DNA of 64,000 nucleotides from Nonomuraea harbinensis (GTDB lineage Bacteria > Actinomycetota > Actinomycetes > Streptosporangiales > Streptosporangiaceae), in contig NZ_JAHKRN010000008.1 in NCBI RefSeq assembly GCF_019396385.1, forward strand, positions 124,001-188,000. The letters are read 5' to 3'. Shown one piece after another: positions 8,426-16,520 of this stretch. Numbering within the stretch: position 1 is the stretch's first letter; each line of letters begins with the position of its first letter. The position numbers and the translations under genes are program-made. Below the pieces are notes generated by a model. That model was not told where the DNA came from and ran no database searches. It worked only from the letters and a program-made list of their open reading frames with translations.

Positions 8426-8857
8426 TCACGTCCGGATGAAGTGCGGCCCCGCCGCGCCCGGTGAGTAGCGCAGCCGCTTCTCCAGGCACACCACCGCGCC
8501 GTTCTCCCGCTTGTTGGTGAAGCGGACGTCGTCGGCCAGCGCCCGCATGATCTGCAGCCCCCGCCCGTTCTCGGACCCGGGCGTCGCGTCCCTGACCGAC
8601 GCCGGGTCGAAACCATGGCCGGTGTCGACCACCCGGATCACGCACAGATCGTCGTAGACCATGGCGCTCACCGTGTACTCGTCGCTCGGCGCGGCATGCT
8701 TGACCACGTTGGAGCACGCTTCCGTCAACATGAGCTCGATGTCGTCCCGGATCTCCGGCTCCACACCCAGCGAGTTCAGCGTGCCGTCGAGCATCTGCCG
8801 GATGAGCGGCACGCTCGCCGCGTCCCTGGGCAGCCGCAGCGCCATCGTGGTCTCCAC
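8426..8857 (-). CDS. RsbW/SpoIIAB-like ATP-binding anti-sigma factor kinase
   Basis: 143 residues of the HATPase_c_2 family, the serine kinases that sequester sigma factors or act in partner-switching modules. The N box is LMLTEACSNVVKHA (about 43-56), the G1 box is DTGHGFDP and the G2 box is NGRGLQIMRAL, so ATP binding should be intact. The GTG at 8857 is preceded by GGGAGG. A STAS antagonist gene lies 72 bases upstream on the same strand, and the two probably form a regulator pair. No sigma factor gene is adjacent, so the target is not known. Confidence 0.85.
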   Translation of the reverse strand: METTMALRLPRDAASVPLIRQMLDGTLNSLGVEPEIRDDIELMLTEACSNVVKHAAPSDEYTVSAMVYDDLCVIRVVDTGHGFDPASVRDATPGSENGRGLQIMRALADDVRFTNKRENGAVVCLEKRLRYSPGAAGPHFIRT

Positions 8858-8929
8858 CGGCGCCTCCCTTCCGTGTCGAGAATGCCTCTGCCCATGATCC
8901 GGCGAAGCATTCGTTACGGAAGGAGACGC

Positions 8930-9256
8930 TCAGCCCGGCGGCAGGCCGAACAGGCGGTCGAGCGCGGTCATCCGCATCAGATTGCGCAGATAGGGCGTGA
9001 CGGCGACCACCCGCAGCACCGCGTCCTCGGCGGCCACCCGCTGATAGAGGCGGACCAGGGCCGCCAGCCCCGACGAGTCGATGAACCCCAGCCCCGACAG
9101 GTCGACGTCCACCCGCTCGAATCCGTCACCCAGCCGGACCGACGACAGCTCGTCCGCGGTGTCGAAATCGAGGTCACCGCGGACCGCGAGCTGGACCGTG
9201 GTCTTGTCGGACGAGTCGATCTCGATCTGCAGCGGGGTCTTGTCGGGCACCCTCAC
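8930..9256 (-). CDS. STAS-domain anti-sigma factor antagonist
   Basis: 108 residues, a single STAS domain. The strand-loop-helix segment FIDSSGLAALV (about 57-67) carries the serine that RsbW-type kinases phosphorylate. Unphosphorylated antagonists free the sigma factor by binding the kinase; the HATPase protein downstream is the natural partner. The start is taken at the GTG at 9256; a GTG two codons later is equally possible. The gene is divergent from a GNAT gene across 59 bases. Confidence 0.85.
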   Translation of the reverse strand: MRVPDKTPLQIEIDSSDKTTVQLAVRGDLDFDTADELSSVRLGDGFERVDVDLSGLGFIDSSGLAALVRLYQRVAAEDAVLRVVAVTPYLRNLMRMTALDRLFGLPPG

Positions 9257-9315
9257 AGCCTAACCACCACGAAAATACGGCGCGCGGCGAGGGGCACAAC
9301 CATGACAATCACCCC

Positions 9316-10284
9316 ATGCATCACTTCAGCCGACCGGGTGCCGGAGACGCCCCGGCCATCCACGAGCTCAGCGCCGCCTGCGACACCGAAGTGCTCGGAC
9401 GGCCCGACCTCACCCTCGACGACATCGCGGGCGAGCTTGCCGAGCCCGGCTTCGACCTCGACAGCGACGCCTGGCTCGCGCACGGCCCGGACGGTCGCCT
9501 CGACGGCTGGGCGTGGGCGCGCCGCCAGGGCGCGAGCGAGATCGTCGACGCCGACGTGATCGTCCGCCCCGGCGTGGCCGGCCTCGCCGAGCGGCTCTGG
9601 CCGCTCGTGCTGGAGCGCGCGGGCGCGCTCGCCCGCGAGGCGGGCCACCCCGCCGCCGTCACCGACGTCGGCGTCTACCGGGCCGACCGGGCCAAGCAGG
9701 CGCTCGTCACCGGGTACGGGTTCGCGGCCGCCACCAGCTTCCATCGCATGCGCGTCGACTTCGACGGCCCCGTCGAACCGCCTGAGCCGCCGCCCGGCGT
9801 CACCCTGCACGGCGGCCAGAACGAGCAGGTCCGCCGCGAGGCCCACGAGGTGTACCAGGAGGGCTTCGCCGACCACTTCGGCCACGCCTACGTCGACTAC
9901 GACCGCTGGTACGCCCGCAGGCAGGCGATCCCCACCACCGACTGGAGCCAGCTCACCCTGGCCAGGGTGGACGGCCGCGCGGCCGCGATGGTGCTCGGCA
10001 ACAACCAGTTCGCCGCCGACGAGGGCTGCGGCTACGTCGACACGCTCGCCGTGCGGCCCGAGTTCCGCGGCCGGGGCCTGGGCCGCCTGCTGCTGCGCAC
10101 CGCCATCGCCGCCGACGCCGCCCGCGGCCGCGAGGGCACGATCCTGCACGTCGACACCAACAACACCACCCCCGCGCTGGGCCTGTACGAGTCGGAGGGG
10201 ATGCGCCCGGTCCTCGTCATCGACATCTGGCGGCGCACCGTCGAACCCGGCACCGTCGAAGCCGGCACCGTCGAAGCCGGTTAG
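9316..10284 (+). CDS. tandem GNAT-domain N-acetyltransferase (mycothiol synthase-like fold)
   Basis: 322 residues with two GNAT domains, as in mycothiol synthase and related proteins. The N-terminal half (about 1-150) is degenerate. The C-terminal half has the acetyl-CoA pyrophosphate loop RPEFRGRGLGRLLLR (about 238-252) and the later NTTPALGLYESEGM segment. The acceptor is unknown; mycothiol synthase proper cannot be claimed without a comparison. The last 15 residues come from a threefold 15-bp repeat (10235-10279) that encodes GTVEP/A units just before the stop. The stop region overlaps by four bases the end of the convergent helicase gene. Confidence 0.82.
   Translation: MHHFSRPGAGDAPAIHELSAACDTEVLGRPDLTLDDIAGELAEPGFDLDSDAWLAHGPDGRLDGWAWARRQGASEIVDADVIVRPGVAGLAERLWPLVLERAGALAREAGHPAAVTDVGVYRADRAKQALVTGYGFAAATSFHRMRVDFDGPVEPPEPPPGVTLHGGQNEQVRREAHEVYQEGFADHFGHAYVDYDRWYARRQAIPTTDWSQLTLARVDGRAAAMVLGNNQFAADEGCGYVDTLAVRPEFRGRGLGRLLLRTAIAADAARGREGTILHVDTNNTTPALGLYESEGMRPVLVIDIWRRTVEPGTVEAGTVEAG
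10235..10279 (+). repeat. 15-bp tandem repeat, three copies, at the 3' end of the GNAT gene
   Basis: The unit GCACCGTCGAASCCG occurs three times without spacing; copies two and three are identical and copy one differs by one base. In frame it reads TVEPG/TVEAG/TVEAG, so the copy number can vary without shifting frame. Confidence 0.85.
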
Positions 10285-11576
10285 ACCCGGTGGGCCGCCA
10301 GGTGGTCCAGCACCGCCTGGTTGGCCTCCCACCCGTCGGGGAACTTCACCGGCACCCCGAGCTGCACCGGCTCCGCCGACGGATGCGCGTCGAGCAGCTC
10401 GGCGATGCCCGCCCTGGCCACCACCACGCACGCGTGCCGGTGCCGCGAGGCCAGCACACACAGCCGCCCCGACTCCAGGTGGAAGGCGGTCGCGTCGCGC
10501 CGCCCCGACAGCGGGTGCAGCACGATCGTCACGTCGTACTCGCGGCCCTGCAGCCGGTTGGCGGTGTCGACGGTGATCTCCGGCGGCAGCCCGGCGTTCC
10601 TGATCGCCGCCACCTGGTCGCGGTGGGCCGCGCCGACCGCGATCCGGTCGGCCGTCACCGGCCGCTCGCCCTGCTCCGAGCTCGCCACCGCGCCGCGCTG
10701 CATCAGCCGGGCCGCCAGCAGCGCCACCGCCTCCACCGCTTCGGCGTCGGTCCGCACGGTGTGCCGGTTCGGCAGCTCCAGCAGCGCCCACCCGGAGCGG
10801 GCCGCCTCCTCCAGCGCCCGGTCGTGCACCGTGCCCATGCCGCCGGTGACCAGCTCCAGCCGCCGGTCGCCAGGCCCGGTGCCCGACCGGAACCCGGTGA
10901 ACGGGTAGAACGCCCGCGACACCACCGGCGCCGCCGACGAGGGCAGCCGCCACGACACCGGCAGCCGGTGCACCGGCAGGTCGGGGTTGTGCCGCAGCAG
11001 CACCGACACGGCGCTCTGCAGCGGATCCCACGACAGCCCCGACCACCGGTCGCCGTCCACGATGGAGAACGGGTCGAGCTGCCCGGGGTCGCCCACGAAC
11101 AACGCCCGCTCGAACAGCCCGGCGATGCGCAGCAGCTTGTCGGAGCGCATCTGGTAGGCCTCGTCCACGATGGCCCACGGCCACGTCCGGCCGCTGATCC
11201 AGGCCCACTTGTCGGCGGTGGCGATGACGACGTCCGGATCGCCGAGGTCCTGGACGCGGGTGCCGAAGGTCACCCCGGGCAACTCCAGCATCCGCTTGCG
11301 CGGCACGTAGCCGCCCGCCGACAGCCGGCCCACCGTGAGCCGCGGATGCTTCTCGCAGATCCGCGTCACCAGGTCGTCCACCTGCTCGTTCGTCTGGGCG
11401 ACGATCATCAGCGGCTCGCCGGTGGCGGCCAGGTGCGCCGCCGCCCGCACCACGAGCGTCGACTTGCCCGCGCCGGGCGGCGAGTCGACCACCACGCCCC
11501 GGTGGCCCGGCAGGTCGGCCAGCACCCGCCGGATGACCTCCTCAGGCGTGGGCTCGGGCGTGGGCTCAGGGATCAC
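10281..11576 (-). CDS. superfamily 1 DNA/RNA helicase (Upf1/RecD-like ATPase), last gene of a four-gene cassette
   Basis: 431 residues with SF1 helicase motifs in order: Walker A SPPGAGKSTL (about 30-39), motif Ia VAQTNEQVDDL, Walker B IVDEAY (about 136), motif III FVGDPGQLDPF (about 160), motif V VDTANRLQGREYD (about 335-347) and motif VI LASRHRHACVVVAR (about 375). It is a compact core without obvious accessory domains, so specificity is likely given by partners. The GTG at 11576 shares GTGA with the stop of the preceding gene and has GGGAGGAG upstream, so translation is coupled. It probably works with the nuclease two genes upstream. The exact substrate and whether this is defence, repair or RNA processing are unknown. 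Confidence 0.85.
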   Translation of the reverse strand: MIPEPTPEPTPEEVIRRVLADLPGHRGVVVDSPPGAGKSTLVVRAAAHLAATGEPLMIVAQTNEQVDDLVTRICEKHPRLTVGRLSAGGYVPRKRMLELPGVTFGTRVQDLGDPDVVIATADKWAWISGRTWPWAIVDEAYQMRSDKLLRIAGLFERALFVGDPGQLDPFSIVDGDRWSGLSWDPLQSAVSVLLRHNPDLPVHRLPVSWRLPSSAAPVVSRAFYPFTGFRSGTGPGDRRLELVTGGMGTVHDRALEEAARSGWALLELPNRHTVRTDAEAVEAVALLAARLMQRGAVASSEQGERPVTADRIAVGAAHRDQVAAIRNAGLPPEITVDTANRLQGREYDVTIVLHPLSGRRDATAFHLESGRLCVLASRHRHACVVVARAGIAELLDAHPSAEPVQLGVPVKFPDGWEANQAVLDHLAAHRV

Positions 11577-13000
11577 GACCACTCCTCCCGGGCATCCTCG
11601 TCGGCCGGTTCGTACGGGCGCGGCGGGCCGCCGTGGGTCCACGGCGTCGCCTCCGGCTCCGGCAGCGCCGCCGCGCCCTGGAACTCGTCGGTCAGCGAGC
11701 TGTAGCAGACCCGCTCGCCGATCTCCGGCACCGCGCCGGGCGCCGGGGTCTTGCCCCGCCCCATGCCCTTGGTGATCTTCAAGGTGACCAGGCCGTCGCC
11801 CGCCGACACCAGCTCGGCCCCCTGCCCGCGCCGCTCGGGCGTGCCCAGCGAGGTGCCGGGCGGGATCCGTACGGGATCGTCGGTCTTGACCGTCACCAGC
11901 GGGCGCAGCTTGCGTGAGCGGCCCTCGCCCTCGGTGTTGCCGGGCACCGTGTCGACGACCTCGCCCGCGAACGCCTCGCCCGTGAGCCGGTACTCGGCCA
12001 TCACCAGCGGGTCGTCGTAGGCGCGCTGCACCTCGTAGGCGGCCTGGGCGCGTTCCATCCGCGAGAGCCGGGCCGCCGCGGCCACCGCGCCGTCGCGGCG
12101 GGCCTGCGGCGGCGCCCCCTCCGCGAGCTGCGCGGTCATGCCGCTGAACGAGCCGCGGTCGTGCTCCCACCGCTGCGCCACGCTCGCGCCCGGCTCCAGG
12201 CCGCGCAGCAGCTCGACGGCCCGCCACACCAGCCGCCACGTCGGCTCCAGCTGGGTGCGCAGCGCCTCGGCGATCCGCTCTGCCGATCCGCTCTCCATCG
12301 CCGGCGCCAGCACCTCCGCGTCGAACCCCGGATCGGTGGCCGGGCCGGCCGGCGGCCAGATCAGCGGGTCCTCGGCCGCGTCGTCGGGCCCGTCGGTGAT
12401 CCAGGCGAGCAGCGCCGCCAGGTTGGCGTCCTCCAGCGCGCTCTGCCCGCTCGCCCAGTGGCGGGCCAGCTCGTCGGTCGCGGCCAGCATGAGTGACGAG
12501 CCGGGGTACGCGGCGCGCTCGGCGAAGTACGTCAGCCACCGGCCGAGCAGCGGCACCCCCTCCGGCACCGGGAACGGCCCGTCGGTGCGCCGGAACCGGG
12601 TGGAGCGGCCGAGCAGCCGGGTGAAGGCCACCCCGGCCCGGTTCGGCACGATCAGCTGCGGCGCGTCCAGCGCCCGCTCGTACGGGTCGGCGCCGCGCCG
12701 CTCCACCGTCTCGGTCTCGGCCGTGAAGCCCGCCACGTACGGCAGCAGCACCCCGGCCAGGTCGGCCGTCCAGGCGAAGCGCAGGTCGCGGTTGCGCGGC
12801 TGGGCCACCGCCAGCAGCCGCGGCTCGGCGGGATCGGTGCCCAGCATGGCGGCCAGCGGCGCCGCCGCCTCACCCGACAGCTTCAGCGGGATGAACACCA
12901 TCGGCCGCGCCGACAGGTGGCAGTGGCGGACGGTCGCGATCGGCTGCGCGACGCCCTCGTCGATCGCCCGCAGCCGGGCGAGCGAGGTGAGCAGGCTCAC
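11573..13000 (-). CDS. unrecognised protein of the nuclease-helicase cassette
   Basis: 475 residues, no family recognised. The N-terminal half is of mixed alpha/beta character (VFIPLKLSG, LLAVAQPRNRDLRFAW). The middle is helical and acidic (DDAAEDPLIWPP). A helical SRMERAQAAYEVQRAYDDP stretch follows, and the C-terminus is beta-rich and basic (LRPLVTVKTDDPVRIPPGTSLG, LVTLKITKGMGRGK), which could be an OB- or SH3-like nucleic-acid-binding module. That last point is inference. The gene overlaps both neighbours by four bases (GTGA), so it is locked stoichiometrically between the nuclease and the helicase and probably bridges them. Confidence 0.75.
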   Translation of the reverse strand: MSLLTSLARLRAIDEGVAQPIATVRHCHLSARPMVFIPLKLSGEAAAPLAAMLGTDPAEPRLLAVAQPRNRDLRFAWTADLAGVLLPYVAGFTAETETVERRGADPYERALDAPQLIVPNRAGVAFTRLLGRSTRFRRTDGPFPVPEGVPLLGRWLTYFAERAAYPGSSLMLAATDELARHWASGQSALEDANLAALLAWITDGPDDAAEDPLIWPPAGPATDPGFDAEVLAPAMESGSAERIAEALRTQLEPTWRLVWRAVELLRGLEPGASVAQRWEHDRGSFSGMTAQLAEGAPPQARRDGAVAAAARLSRMERAQAAYEVQRAYDDPLVMAEYRLTGEAFAGEVVDTVPGNTEGEGRSRKLRPLVTVKTDDPVRIPPGTSLGTPERRGQGAELVSAGDGLVTLKITKGMGRGKTPAPGAVPEIGERVCYSSLTDEFQGAAALPEPEATPWTHGGPPRPYEPADEDAREEWS

Positions 13001-14094
13001 GCCAGGCACTCCCGCCGCAGCCGCTCGGCGCCGCGCAGCAGCCGGGCGATCTCCTCCTGGCCCTGCGCGGGCGCGCGCGAGCCGTCGGCCAGCGCCAGCG
13101 CCTCCCGCACCGACGCCACCCCGCCGAGCTCGTCGCGGACGGCGCGGCCCAGCAGATCGGACGCGCCCTCCTGACGGGCCTCGTCGCGGCAGAAGAAGCA
13201 CAGGTCGCACGTGGACAGGCAGTCGGGCGCGTAGCGGGCCTCCGCCCTGCGGACCGCGTCGGCCAGCTCCGCGACCGGCCTGGCCGGCCGCCCGTCGGCG
13301 TCCGGCGCCAGGTCGAACGTCACGTCCTCGGGCAGCGCGTCCAGCAGCCGGTCCAGGCTCGTCATCCGGGAGAGCTGGCGGCGCAGCACCGCGAGCTGGC
13401 GGCGCACGTCGACCAGCGTCGCCACCGGGCGGTTGGCGAAGTTCTCCGGGCAGACCAGCACCACGTCGTCGGCCACCCGGAGCGGGTCGTGGCCCAGCTC
13501 CTCCAGCAGCGTCCGCAGCGCGAGCACGTACACGGCCGCCTGCCGCGCGGCCGCCGCCACCGCGGCCGGGTCGGCCTGCCCGTCGACCACCGCGAACGAC
13601 TTGATCTCCACGATGTGGAACCGGCCGCCGAGCTGGAACGCGACCACGTCGGGCTCCAGATAGGCGGTGTGGCCGGCGATGCCCAGCGTGAACAGCGGGT
13701 GGTCGTAGACGGTGCCCACGCCCTCGCCCCTGGCCGCGCGGTCGATCAGCGCGCGGGTGTGGGTGTGGCGCAGGTGGGCGCCGACGTTCTCCACGTCGTG
13801 GTAGGCCACCTCGTCGATCGGCAGGCCGAGCAGCTCGCGCAGCATCCGGATCAGCTCCGCGCACCCGTCGGCCTTCACCAGCGCCTCGAACGCGTTGCCC
13901 CGCGTGATCGCGAACGGCGACTGGCCGAACGGGGCGGGGAACCCGAGGTGGCGGGCGACGGCGTCCTTGTCGATCCCGGCGCCGTCCATGAGCGCCCGCC
14001 GCGTGCAGCCGGGGTTGGCCGCAAGCGCGGCGATCGCCCGGGCGTCGTGCGGCTTCGGCGGTGTGGTGCCGCGCAGCGCGTCGAGCCGGTTCAT
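12997..14094 (-). CDS. PD-(D/E)XK nuclease with a Cas4/AddB-like four-cysteine cluster
   Basis: 365 residues. The nuclease core is seen as LEPDVVAF (Asp149), then beta strand IVEIKSF (Glu163, Lys165), the D-Xn-ExK signature of RecB-family exonucleases. Near the C-terminus is C-x3-C-x2-C-x2-C (Cys292, 296, 299, 302), the kind of cluster that in Cas4 and AddB holds iron-sulfur. In those proteins one cysteine usually lies far N-terminal, so a zinc site is an alternative here. An N-terminal region (about 1-60) is helix-rich and could bind DNA. It is translationally coupled to genes on both sides. Together with the SF1 helicase two genes downstream this makes a RecB/AddAB-like activity split over separate proteins. 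Confidence 0.8.
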   Translation of the reverse strand: MNRLDALRGTTPPKPHDARAIAALAANPGCTRRALMDGAGIDKDAVARHLGFPAPFGQSPFAITRGNAFEALVKADGCAELIRMLRELLGLPIDEVAYHDVENVGAHLRHTHTRALIDRAARGEGVGTVYDHPLFTLGIAGHTAYLEPDVVAFQLGGRFHIVEIKSFAVVDGQADPAAVAAAARQAAVYVLALRTLLEELGHDPLRVADDVVLVCPENFANRPVATLVDVRRQLAVLRRQLSRMTSLDRLLDALPEDVTFDLAPDADGRPARPVAELADAVRRAEARYAPDCLSTCDLCFFCRDEARQEGASDLLGRAVRDELGGVASVREALALADGSRAPAQGQEEIARLLRGAERLRRECLA

Positions 14095-14876
14095 CGGCCG
14101 CCTCCCATAGCCATGACTGATCTTGGAACAGTGGTCAGCGTAGTGGCCCCGAACAGCCGGGCCACGTCATCGAGCTGGGTGTCGGCGCGTCCCGCCAGCT
14201 CCGCGCGGTCGCCGGCGTCGCGCCCGGCGTGCACGGCCAGCTCCCGCCGCGCCGCCTCGGCCACCCGCGCCGGGTCGGGCGGCACCTCGTCACCGGCGCC
14301 AGGGATGTTGCGCGCCATCCTGGATAACAGCCGGTCGCCGTCGGGCGAGCGCCGCCCCGCGGCGTGCTCGGCGATCCGGATCGCGCAGGTGAGGAAGTCG
14401 ACGCGAGGGCTGAGCGGGCCCACCACCCGGCGCTCCACCGGCCACGTGCTGACGGTGAGGTAGCCGCGGGCGGGGGAGAGCCGGTCGGTCAGCGCCGCGC
14501 ACAGGTAGTAGGGCCGCCCGAACGGCGACGAGCGGAACGAGCGCTCCTCGTCCCTGCGCAGGCTGGTGAGCTGGGAGCTGCGGATCGTGCCGGCCAGGAA
14601 CGCGCCGCTCACCGCCACCACCAGCCGGGCCTGCGCGGGCGCGCCCAGCAGCTCCAGCGCCTGGTGCACCTGCTCGCGCACGGTCACCAGCCGTGGCCCC
14701 TGTGTCTTCCCGGCGGGCTTCTCGCCGCTCACCAGGGAGTCCCACGCCTTCTCGGCGGTGCGGAGCTCGGCCCGCAGCGCCCTGGCCGCCGAGCCGTCCC
14801 TGGCCCGCATGGCCCTGCGCACACCGGCCCTGAGCTCGTCGATGCGCCGTTCGAGCTCGTCCAGCCGGTCACTCAT
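14091..14876 (-). CDS. coiled-coil protein, first gene of the nuclease-helicase cassette
   Basis: 261 residues, not recognised. The N-terminus (about 1-60) is strongly helical and charged (LDELERRIDELRAGVRRAMRA), a likely coiled coil. The rest is mixed: a LVVAVSGAFLAGTIRSSQLTSLRRDEERSF segment in two parts looks like a winged-helix, DNA-binding-type region, followed by RPYYLCAALTDR and a short beta stretch. It could be a sensor or regulator of the cassette; that is inference. Its stop overlaps the nuclease start (ATGA). The operon promoter is probably the TACCCT box six bases before this ATG. Confidence 0.7.
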   Translation of the reverse strand: MSDRLDELERRIDELRAGVRRAMRARDGSAARALRAELRTAEKAWDSLVSGEKPAGKTQGPRLVTVREQVHQALELLGAPAQARLVVAVSGAFLAGTIRSSQLTSLRRDEERSFRSSPFGRPYYLCAALTDRLSPARGYLTVSTWPVERRVVGPLSPRVDFLTCAIRIAEHAAGRRSPDGDRLLSRMARNIPGAGDEVPPDPARVAEAARRELAVHAGRDAGDRAELAGRADTQLDDVARLFGATTLTTVPRSVMAMGGGR

Positions 14877-14882
14877 GGCGCG

Positions 14883-14888
14883 AGGGTA
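14883..14888 (-). promoter_or_regulatory. -10 box TACCCT in front of the four-gene cassette
   Basis: On the minus strand TACCCT is followed after six bases by the ATG at 14876, fitting a leaderless transcript for the whole cassette. Just upstream (plus 14900-14912) is an imperfect palindrome around GTAATTAC that could hold a regulator. Confidence 0.4.
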
Positions 14889-14936
14889 TCAGGGGTTCCA
14901 GTAATTACCAGTATTTCGGTGCGTGTCCCGCAGATG

Positions 14937-14975
14937 CGTACGCGGCCGCACCCGGGAAGGGCGCGGCCGCGTACG
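14937..14975 (-). terminator. 13-bp perfect hairpin between the MHS transporter gene and the cassette
   Basis: CGTACGCGGCCGC at 14937-14949 pairs perfectly with GCGGCCGCGTACG at 14963-14975 around a 13-base loop. It starts seven bases after the stop of the transporter gene on the minus strand. There is no T tract, as is common for actinomycete terminators. It should insulate the cassette promoter from the upstream gene. Confidence 0.7.
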
Positions 14976-14981
14976 GAAGGG

Positions 14982-16325
14982 TCAGGCGGACGTCGTGACG
15001 CGGTCGGCGGGCGGGAGGCCGAGCTGGTCCGTGGGGACCTTGTGGGTCTCGCGCGCCGTGGCCACCGCCACCGCGCTGATCGCGCAGAGGATGGCGGTGA
15101 AGATGCCGACGCCGACCCAGCCCTGCAGGCCGAGCCAGCCTCCGGGGGAGACGATGCCGGCCGCCGAGGCGACCGCGAAGCCGGCGACGGCGAAGCCGAT
15201 CTGGGTGCCGATCGCCATGCCCGACAGCCGCACCTTGGTGGTGAACATCTCCCCGTAGAGCGAGGGCCAGATGCCGTTGGAGGCGCTGTAGACGACGCCG
15301 AGGGTGAGGATGCCGACCAGGAAGATCATCGGGTAGCTGCCGGAGTTGATCGCCGCCAGGTAGGCGAAGATCATGATCGGGCTGCCGACGGCTCCGATGA
15401 GGAACACGGGCTTGCGCCCGATCCGGTCCGACAGCATGGCCCACAGCGGGATGGCCAGCAGCGCGGCGGTGTTGGCCACGGTGCTCACCCAGAGCATGGT
15501 GGCCCGGTCCAGGCCGACGTTCTCGACGGCGTAGTTGAGCGCCCACACGGTGAAGATGGTGCTGACCGTCGCGATCAGCGCCGCGCACACCACCCGCACC
15601 ACGCTCGCCCAGTGGTCGCGGAAGAGCAGCGACAGCGGCATCCGCGGCACCGTGCCCTGGGCCACCTCGCGCTCGAACGCCGGCGTCTCCTCCAGCTTGC
15701 GCCGGATCACCCAGCCGACCACGGCCACGATCACGCTCATCCAGAACGGCACCCGCCAGCCCCAGGACAGCAGCTGCTCCTCGGGCATGGCCGCCACCGG
15801 GATGAACACGACGGTGGCCAGGATCTGCCCGAACTGGGTGCCGTTGAGCGTGAAGCTGGTGTAGTAGCCGCGCCGGTGCTCGGGGGCGTGTTCCAGGGTC
15901 ATGGAGTTGGCGCTGGCCTGCTCTCCGGCGGCCGACAGGCCCTGCATGATGCGCAGCACGACCAGCAGCACCGGGGCGAGGTCGCCGATCTGGTCGCGGC
16001 TCGGGAGGCAGCCGATGAGGAACGTCGACACGCCCATGAGCACGAGCGTGAACACCATGATGCGCTTGCGGCCGAACCTGTCGCCGACGTGACCGAGGAT
16101 GAACGCGCCCACGGGCCGGGCGGCGTAGGCGACGCCGAAGCTGGCCAGCGACTGGAGGGTCGCCGTGGTGGGATCGGACTCGTCGAAGAACACCTTGGAG
16201 AAGATGAGGGCGGCGGCGCTGCCGTAGATGAAGAAGTCGTAGTACTCCAGCGCGCTGCCTATCCAGGCCGCGACGGCCGCTTTGCGCGGCGTGCCCTGGC
16301 GGGCGCCGGGGGGTTGGTCGGTCAC
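14982..16325 (-). CDS. MHS-family MFS transporter, probable shikimate/quinate uptake
   Basis: 447 residues, about twelve membrane helices, of the metabolite:H+ symporter branch of the major facilitator superfamily (ShiA, KgtP, ProP relatives). The start AAVAAWIGSALEYYDFFIYG is the family N-terminal signature. The loop 2-3 motif GHVGDRFGRKR (about 79-89) and its half-repeat AMLSDRIGRKP are present. The GTG at 16325 has AGGGAG upstream. It is divergent from an aroE/qsuB pair across an operator region, which strongly suggests shikimate, quinate or dehydroshikimate as substrate. Confidence 0.87.
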   Translation of the reverse strand: MTDQPPGARQGTPRKAAVAAWIGSALEYYDFFIYGSAAALIFSKVFFDESDPTTATLQSLASFGVAYAARPVGAFILGHVGDRFGRKRIMVFTLVLMGVSTFLIGCLPSRDQIGDLAPVLLVVLRIMQGLSAAGEQASANSMTLEHAPEHRRGYYTSFTLNGTQFGQILATVVFIPVAAMPEEQLLSWGWRVPFWMSVIVAVVGWVIRRKLEETPAFEREVAQGTVPRMPLSLLFRDHWASVVRVVCAALIATVSTIFTVWALNYAVENVGLDRATMLWVSTVANTAALLAIPLWAMLSDRIGRKPVFLIGAVGSPIMIFAYLAAINSGSYPMIFLVGILTLGVVYSASNGIWPSLYGEMFTTKVRLSGMAIGTQIGFAVAGFAVASAAGIVSPGGWLGLQGWVGVGIFTAILCAISAVAVATARETHKVPTDQLGLPPADRVTTSA

Positions 16326-16390
16326 GATGGCTCCCTGTTGGTGCGGCGTCGTCAGTGTGGACCGTGCCCCCGTCCGGGCCCCGCACTTGT

Positions 16391-16410
16391 TACGAACTAG
16401 ATAGTTAATT
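16391..16410. promoter_or_regulatory. operator copy 1 in the shikimate divergent promoter
   Basis: TACGAACTAG at 16391-16400 is the perfect reverse complement of the bases 16491-16500 of the second site. Inside it AACTAGATAGTT (16395-16406) is itself a palindrome (AACT-N4-AGTT). It lies next to the transporter gene. Likely bound by the TetR regulator encoded at 19177. Confidence 0.6.
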
Positions 16411-16480
16411 GCTCGCCATGCTCCTGTGACCGCGATCTCATGTCAAGAGTCTCTTCACGGGACGGCTCCGGAGATGTTAT

Positions 16481-16500
16481 GACTAACTCACTAGTTCGTA
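16481..16500. promoter_or_regulatory. operator copy 2 in the shikimate divergent promoter
   Basis: AACTCACTAGTT (16485-16496) followed by CGTA repeats the first site in inverted orientation (TAACTnnCTAGTTCGTA in both). It lies about 20 bases before the aroE-like start, a position where a repressor would block that gene. Confidence 0.6.
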
Positions 16501-16520
16501 CATAAATCATGAGGGTGAGC

